Assembly: GCA_937973685.1 (NCBI GenBank)
Contig: CALJKJ010000004.1
Coordinates: 37,481-101,480, forward strand
Source of the DNA: an uncultured Flavobacteriales bacterium
GTDB taxonomy: Bacteria > Bacteroidota > Bacteroidia > Flavobacteriales_D > Crocinitomicaceae
Direction: 5' to 3'
Length of the DNA stretch: 64,000 nt
The first letter of the stretch is position 1. Each line of letters opens with the position of its first letter. Shown here in pieces: positions 59,413 to 64,000 of this stretch. The notes under the pieces are model-generated. The model was not told the DNA's origin and did not search any database. It was given only the letters and a program-made list of their open reading frames with translations. A program made the translations under genes and the position numbers.

Positions 59413-62400
59413 ATGATTCGATTCATTCATGTTTCGGAAAAGATTTCAGTGTTGAAGTCTTTTTTTCTAATTTCTCTATTTTCGTTTTTATCCTACAGTT
59501 CATTAAATGCACAGTATTACATAACTGTTCCGTTTGCTAATGGATTTGTTGGCGATAACACGGCTAATAATCAATGTACCAACGCGTATTACACTGCTGG
59601 TTCAGTAGGTGTTGGTTTGGGCTGGACTAATATTCAGTTTGCTCAAAACTCGACAGCTGCTATTTTTACTGCGCAAGGGAACGATATCATTGGAAGCGTT
59701 ATTATCACTGATGCCAGTGGTACTGAAAAAACAATTAATGGGTTTATAAAATGGCGTGCTCCTAGTGGTCAAGTTACAACTATGTGTTTTCAACCTGCTG
59801 TTGGTTCAAACGTAACTTTAGCAACTAATGGAACTAATGGTTCATCATCCTACACAATTACAGACACAAAGTACATAGGTTTAACATTTAACGGCCAAAC
59901 ATTATCAATTACTGGTGTTCCAGGAACTGTTTCTGGTAATGCTGCAACTTCTGGATTGTTGGACGCTTTAAATAACTACTTAGCAACTTTACCAAAATTA
60001 ACGATTGGCGATGCAACAGTAGCCGAAGGAACAGCTTCTATAAATGTACCTGTTACTTTATCTGCCTCACCTACTTCAAATGTTACCGTTTATTTTTCAC
60101 TTAGTGATAGTACAGCTTTGATTACAAGTGATTACTTAGCTGCTACTTCACCATCTATTGGATACTTAACATTTTTAGCAAACACGACTACATTAACTCA
60201 AAACATTACAATACCTATTGTAAATAATGCTATTAATGAGCCAACAGAGTATTTTAAAGTTATTTTATCTGATCCTTCTAACGCATCAATTACTGATGGA
60301 TTAGGAATTGTAACAATTACGGACAATGATCCTGCACCCACTGCAGATGCAGGACCTGCAACGGCTACTGTATGTTCAACTAGTACATATACAACATCAG
60401 GTACGGCAACAAATGGAACAATTGCATGGACAAGTTCTGGTACAGGAACTTTTTCAAACGCAACTTTAGGTTCTAATTCATATACTCCAAGTGCTTCAGA
60501 TGCAACAGCAGGGACTGTAACATTAACTATGACAGTAACTGGAAATGGATTAACAGTATCTGATAATCTTGTTTTAACAATTAATCCTGCACCATCTAGT
60601 ATTAGTGCATCAGTAACTACTCAACCTTCAAGTTCAGTATCAACAGGAACAATTTCAGTTGCTGCACCAACTGGGGCAAATTATTCATATAGTATTGATG
60701 GTTCAACTTATCAATCAGGAGTAACTTTTACAGGACTTGTTGCAGGAACTTATTCTCTTACTGTAAAAAATAATACAACTACATGTGTTTCTAATCCAGT
60801 TTCATTAACAGTTGTAGCTTATGTTGCGCCTCAAGTTTCCGAAGGTGGTTGTGATTCAGAATCATTATATGATGTAATTGTAAGTGCTTATCATCAGTCA
60901 GTTGCTCAAAAAAGTGATGGTTCATGGTCTGGATGGGGAGCATTAATGGCAAGTAGTGGTACAGCTGCCATTGCAAGTCCACAAGATATTAATGTTGCTA
61001 ATTATCCAACTTTAACAGGGACCCCAATTTTAGCTAGTACAGCAAGTGCTGGGTCTGGAGCAAATGAACAGTCAATATTATTAACAACAACAGGTTTGTT
61101 TGTATGGGGTACAGAAGGAGTAACAATTCCGAATGCTATAACTTCGAGTGCTGCTTTTCAAAAAATAACAGTAAATGGAAAAACTGATGGATTACCAGTA
61201 GGGGTATCTCCATCTGATGTTGTTTCATTGGTTGCGATTAACAAGCATTTAATCATTCGAACACAAGCGGGATATGCATATATTTTAAATTCAAATACTT
61301 CTAGTACAACTACGGCAAAATCATATGGTGATGGAAGTACAGCAGTAAATGATTTATGGCATCAAGTTAAAATAAATTCCACTACTAATTTATCAAATAT
61401 TATTGCTCTAAGAGGTCAAGTTTCCAGTGCTACTAAAGGGGGATTTATAGCGTTAACTTATGATGGTTCAACTTATAAAGCTTACACTTGGGGAATGAGT
61501 GTTTACAAAGGAGATGGAACAGCTTTAACTTCTTTTAATTATGCTACTGAAATGGTATTACCGACAGGAATAACACCAAAAATGATAGCAATTACTGGTG
61601 GTGTAAATACTGGAAGTACAGGTGATAACTCATTTTTTGTTTTATCTACAGCAGGTGATTTATATGCTTTAGGAAAAAATGATAAAAAGCAATTAGGAGA
61701 TTTTACTATAGTAGATAAATTATCATGGGTCAATGTTAAAAAAACTGCCTCTTTGAATTTAACAAACGTAAAATACATAAGTGCACAGGAACATGATGCT
61801 GGTTTTCCAGCTTGTGGGGCAATTACCACTTCTGGTGATTTGTACCTATGGGGACAAAATGGTGGTAATATGTTAGGTGATGCAACGGCAGATGCTGCAA
61901 TTGACCCATTCTTGCCAGGTGGTTTTGTTTCGGGTACTGATATTGCTAAAGTGTTAGAAATTGGTGGTCATACCACAGTTTATTTGAAAGAAAATAGTGC
62001 AAAATTCTGTTATGTAGGTCATAAAACTGCGGGTAGTATGGGTGATGGTACAACGACAAGTTCAAATCCATATTTATTTGATTGTGATGCGACACCAGTT
62101 ATTAATATTTGCGGCTCAACTGGATGGGATATGGGTGATGCACCTGTAATTTATGAAAATGGTGGTGGAAGTAATTATGCACAACATTTTTATATTGAAA
62201 ACAGTACTAAGTTATTTCTTGGATCAACTGCTCCAACTGCTAATGATGATAATCCTCATAGTGTTATTATTGCAACAGATAACAATGGAACAAATGGTGA
62301 TGGAGTTGAAGAAAATGGTATTGCTTCATTTCCAACAATATTAAATACAGCAACAACTTACTCTTTCAATGTTTCGTTACTCAACAATACAGGGCTAACT

Positions 62401-64000
62401 GCTAATCTTTATGCATGGGTCGATTGGAATAATAATGGAAAATTTGAAGCATCTGAATATAGATCAACTACTGCTGCTACTAGTGCAACATCTCAAACTA
62501 AAACGATATCATATTCAGGTTTATCCGGTTTAACAGATGGAAGAAGATATGTTCGCTTACGTTTAAGTACATATTCAAAAAGTGATAATTCAGCTACAAC
62601 AGCTGTTGATGAAACATCACTTGGATTACTTATGGATGGAGAAATTGAAGATTATTCATTATTTATTACAACATCTAATCCAAATCCTAACGTTCCTCCA
62701 GTTACAAATGATGTTACAAATGCTGCTGTTTTACCATTAAACGCTTCTGCAACTGATTTAGATGATGCTTCATCATCTGATGCTGATGGAACGGTAGTTG
62801 CGTATAGAATTATTTCTTTACCATCTCATGGTACTTTATACAAACAAGTTGGTTTAAATTTAGTGCCATTATCTGCAAATGAAGCAGTAGCTGCTGCTGA
62901 TTTTGGAGCCTTTAAGTATCAACCAAATACAAATTTTGCTGGAAGTGATGTTTTCACTTACGCTGCAATTGATGATGATGGTGCTGAGGATCAAACTCCA
63001 GCAAATTTTAATATAACTGTTTTTGTCGTATCTCCAACTTCAGATGCGGGTCCTTCAACAACATCAATTTGTGCTAATGCTACTTTGTCATTAAATGGAA
63101 GTTCTTCAAATGGCTCTTCATTGTGGACCACATCAGGTACTGGTTCATTTAGTAATGCAACAATAAACAATCCAGTATACACTCCAAGTACTGCTGATAA
63201 AACTGCTGGTTCGGTAAAATTAAAATTAACTGTTACTGGAACATCTTCAACAGCAGTAGACAGTGTTATTGTTACAATAAACCCGCTTCCAATTGTAGAT
63301 GCTGGTAATCCAACTGCAGCTGTTTGTTCAGGCAATAATTTATCTTTAACAGGTACATCATCAAATGGCTCTGCTATATGGTCTACGTTAGGTTATGGAA
63401 CATTTGCTAATGCTAGTGCATTATCAACAACATATTCTCCTAGTGCTGCTGATATTACGAATGGTAGTGTGAAACTCTATTTAACAAATACAGGTACAAA
63501 TGGTTGTTCCTCAGTAATAGTAAAAGATAGTATTCAACTTTCAATAACAGCAACACCAAGCACACCTGTAGGCAGTGTAACAGTTCAACCAACGTGTGGA
63601 ACAATAACAGGAACAATCGTTTTCACAACTCAATCAGGAGTTGAATACAGTATAAATGGTACAACGTACCAATCAAGTGCTACGTTCACAGGTGTTGCAG
63701 CAGGAACTTACACATTAAAAGTACGTTCAACAACAGATAACACGTGTACCGCGACAGGTTCAACGGTAACAGTAAATGCAGTACCAAGTGCACCAAGCAC
63801 ACCTGCAGGAAGTGTAACAGTTCAACCAACATGTGGAACAACAACAGGAACAATCGTTTTCACAACTCAATCAGGAGTTGAATACAGCATTGATGGAACA
63901 ACGTACCAATCAAGTGCTACGTTCACAGGTGTTGCAGCAGGAACATACACATTAAAAGTACGTTCAACAACAGATAACACGTGTACCGCGACAGGTTCAA
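59413..64000 (+). CDS. Giant secreted multidomain adhesin-like protein (3' end outside window)
   Basis: A frame open from ATG 59413 to the right edge, over 1,529 codons. Signal peptide: residues 1-33 (FFLISLFSFLSYSSLNA). Then a beta-rich region, a Calx-beta domain (about 196-306, TVAEGTASINVPVTLSA, ending IVTITDND), a DAGPATATVC-type Ig/PKD-like domain (312-395), a SIDGSTYQSG-type module (396-470), an RCC1-like propeller region (about 540-900; GDLYLWGQNGGNMLGD), a GEVED domain (937-1087; WVDWNNNGKFEASEY, DGEIEDYSLF), a cadherin-like domain (1090-1205), two more DAGxxTxxVC domains (1215-1385) and a tandem 79-residue repeat. Export by T9SS is likely, but the C-terminal signal is outside the window. 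Probable role: surface adhesion. Confidence 0.88.
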   Translation, partial: MIRFIHVSEKISVLKSFFLISLFSFLSYSSLNAQYYITVPFANGFVGDNTANNQCTNAYYTAGSVGVGLGWTNIQFAQNSTAAIFTAQGNDIIGSVIITDASGTEKTINGFIKWRAPSGQVTTMCFQPAVGSNVTLATNGTNGSSSYTITDTKYIGLTFNGQTLSITGVPGTVSGNAATSGLLDALNNYLATLPKLTIGDATVAEGTASINVPVTLSASPTSNVTVYFSLSDSTALITSDYLAATSPSIGYLTFLANTTTLTQNITIPIVNNAINEPTEYFKVILSDPSNASITDGLGIVTITDNDPAPTADAGPATATVCSTSTYTTSGTATNGTIAWTSSGTGTFSNATLGSNSYTPSASDATAGTVTLTMTVTGNGLTVSDNLVLTINPAPSSISASVTTQPSSSVSTGTISVAAPTGANYSYSIDGSTYQSGVTFTGLVAGTYSLTVKNNTTTCVSNPVSLTVVAYVAPQVSEGGCDSESLYDVIVSAYHQSVAQKSDGSWSGWGALMASSGTAAIASPQDINVANYPTLTGTPILASTASAGSGANEQSILLTTTGLFVWGTEGVTIPNAITSSAAFQKITVNGKTDGLPVGVSPSDVVSLVAINKHLIIRTQAGYAYILNSNTSSTTTAKSYGDGSTAVNDLWHQVKINSTTNLSNIIALRGQVSSATKGGFIALTYDGSTYKAYTWGMSVYKGDGTALTSFNYATEMVLPTGITPKMIAITGGVNTGSTGDNSFFVLSTAGDLYALGKNDKKQLGDFTIVDKLSWVNVKKTASLNLTNVKYISAQEHDAGFPACGAITTSGDLYLWGQNGGNMLGDATADAAIDPFLPGGFVSGTDIAKVLEIGGHTTVYLKENSAKFCYVGHKTAGSMGDGTTTSSNPYLFDCDATPVINICGSTGWDMGDAPVIYENGGGSNYAQHFYIENSTKLFLGSTAPTANDDNPHSVIIATDNNGTNGDGVEENGIASFPTILNTATTYSFNVSLLNNTGLTANLYAWVDWNNNGKFEASEYRSTTAATSATSQTKTISYSGLSGLTDGRRYVRLRLSTYSKSDNSATTAVDETSLGLLMDGEIEDYSLFITTSNPNPNVPPVTNDVTNAAVLPLNASATDLDDASSSDADGTVVAYRIISLPSHGTLYKQVGLNLVPLSANEAVAAADFGAFKYQPNTNFAGSDVFTYAAIDDDGAEDQTPANFNITVFVVSPTSDAGPSTTSICANATLSLNGSSSNGSSLWTTSGTGSFSNATINNPVYTPSTADKTAGSVKLKLTVTGTSSTAVDSVIVTINPLPIVDAGNPTAAVCSGNNLSLTGTSSNGSAIWSTLGYGTFANASALSTTYSPSAADITNGSVKLYLTNTGTNGCSSVIVKDSIQLSITATPSTPVGSVTVQPTCGTITGTIVFTTQSGVEYSINGTTYQSSATFTGVAAGTYTLKVRSTTDNTCTATGSTVTVNAVPSAPSTPAGSVTVQPTCGTTTGTIVFTTQSGVEYSIDGTTYQSSATFTGVAAGTYTLKVRSTTDNTCTATGS
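63571..64000 (+). repeat. Tandem 237-bp (79-residue) coding repeat
   Basis: Unit 1 is 63571-63807; unit 2 begins at 63808 and is cut by the window edge after 193 bases. Over those 193 bases I count about eight differences. Each unit reads GSVTVQPTCGT, QSGVEYSIDGTTYQSSATF, TGVAAGTYTLKVRSTTDNTC. The high DNA identity points to recent duplication or ongoing recombination. Confidence 0.9.

Noticed and set aside
62991..63335. 114-codon minus-strand frame opposite the adhesin
   Set aside because: Antisense of a low-complexity coding repeat region; composition explains the openness.
63571..64000. Regular direct repeat that could suggest a CRISPR array
   Set aside because: The unit is 237 bp, in frame, encodes a protein module and has no spacers.

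Overview
The window is AT-rich DNA from a member of the Bacteroidota, most likely Flavobacteriales and perhaps a Crocinitomicaceae/Fluviicola-type organism. That placement is inferred, not proven. It rests on several things seen here: TAnnTTTG promoter boxes with no Shine-Dalgarno sequences, a type B T9SS sorting domain on a PKD-repeat surface protein, DUF2480, DUF2723 and DUF5686 proteins, a two-gene methionine synthase behind a SAM-I riboswitch, and LytS/LytT-type signalling. No rRNA, CRISPR array, integrase or phage block is visible.

Layout. 1-2 kb (minus strand): an ExbB/ExbD/ExbD energy-transducing cluster that runs off the left edge. 2.2-5 kb: PaaZ, then a MazEF pair. 5-12.4 kb: esterase, heavy-metal-associated lipoprotein, DUF2480, polysaccharide deacetylase, a very large DUF2723 membrane protein, tRNA-Gln and a CDP-alcohol phosphatidyltransferase. 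12.4-15.9 kb: two tandem hybrid histidine kinases, one split by an in-frame stop. 16-25.7 kb: thiL, a LytS/LytT-type system, hydrolase, Xaa-Pro aminopeptidase, small unknown genes, a degenerate amidotransferase and RNase HI. 25.7-30.2 kb: a PKD-repeat T9SS protein and a HigBA pair. 30.2-34.1 kb: split metH under a SAM-I riboswitch. 34.1-39.6 kb: an envelope operon (coaX, outer-membrane protein, lptC, small membrane protein, DUF5686).

39.6-45.1 kb is the most accessory-looking part. It lies between tRNA-Phe and mutS and holds an MmeI-like restriction-modification enzyme, a coiled-coil membrane protein of unknown function immediately behind it, a zeta-like kinase preceded by an overlapping 56-codon gene, and two tandem related small-RNA-like units. 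45-59 kb returns to housekeeping genes (mutS, trmH, GT39, ferredoxin-NADP reductase, sensor kinase, LuxE-like, TauE-like, M20 peptidase, DHFR, topB), interrupted at 51.6-52.3 kb by a RAYT transposase with a REP-like hairpin cluster. From 59.4 kb to the right edge one reading frame stays open for more than 1,500 codons. It encodes a secreted multidomain adhesin-like protein whose visible end is a tandem 79-residue repeat.

A recurring theme is promoters of the form TAnnTTTG placed only 2-11 bases before the start codon, which suggests many leaderless or nearly leaderless mRNAs. The main candidates for undescribed biology are the unknown membrane protein tied to the MmeI-like enzyme, the kinase/small-protein pair, and the twin small-RNA units.
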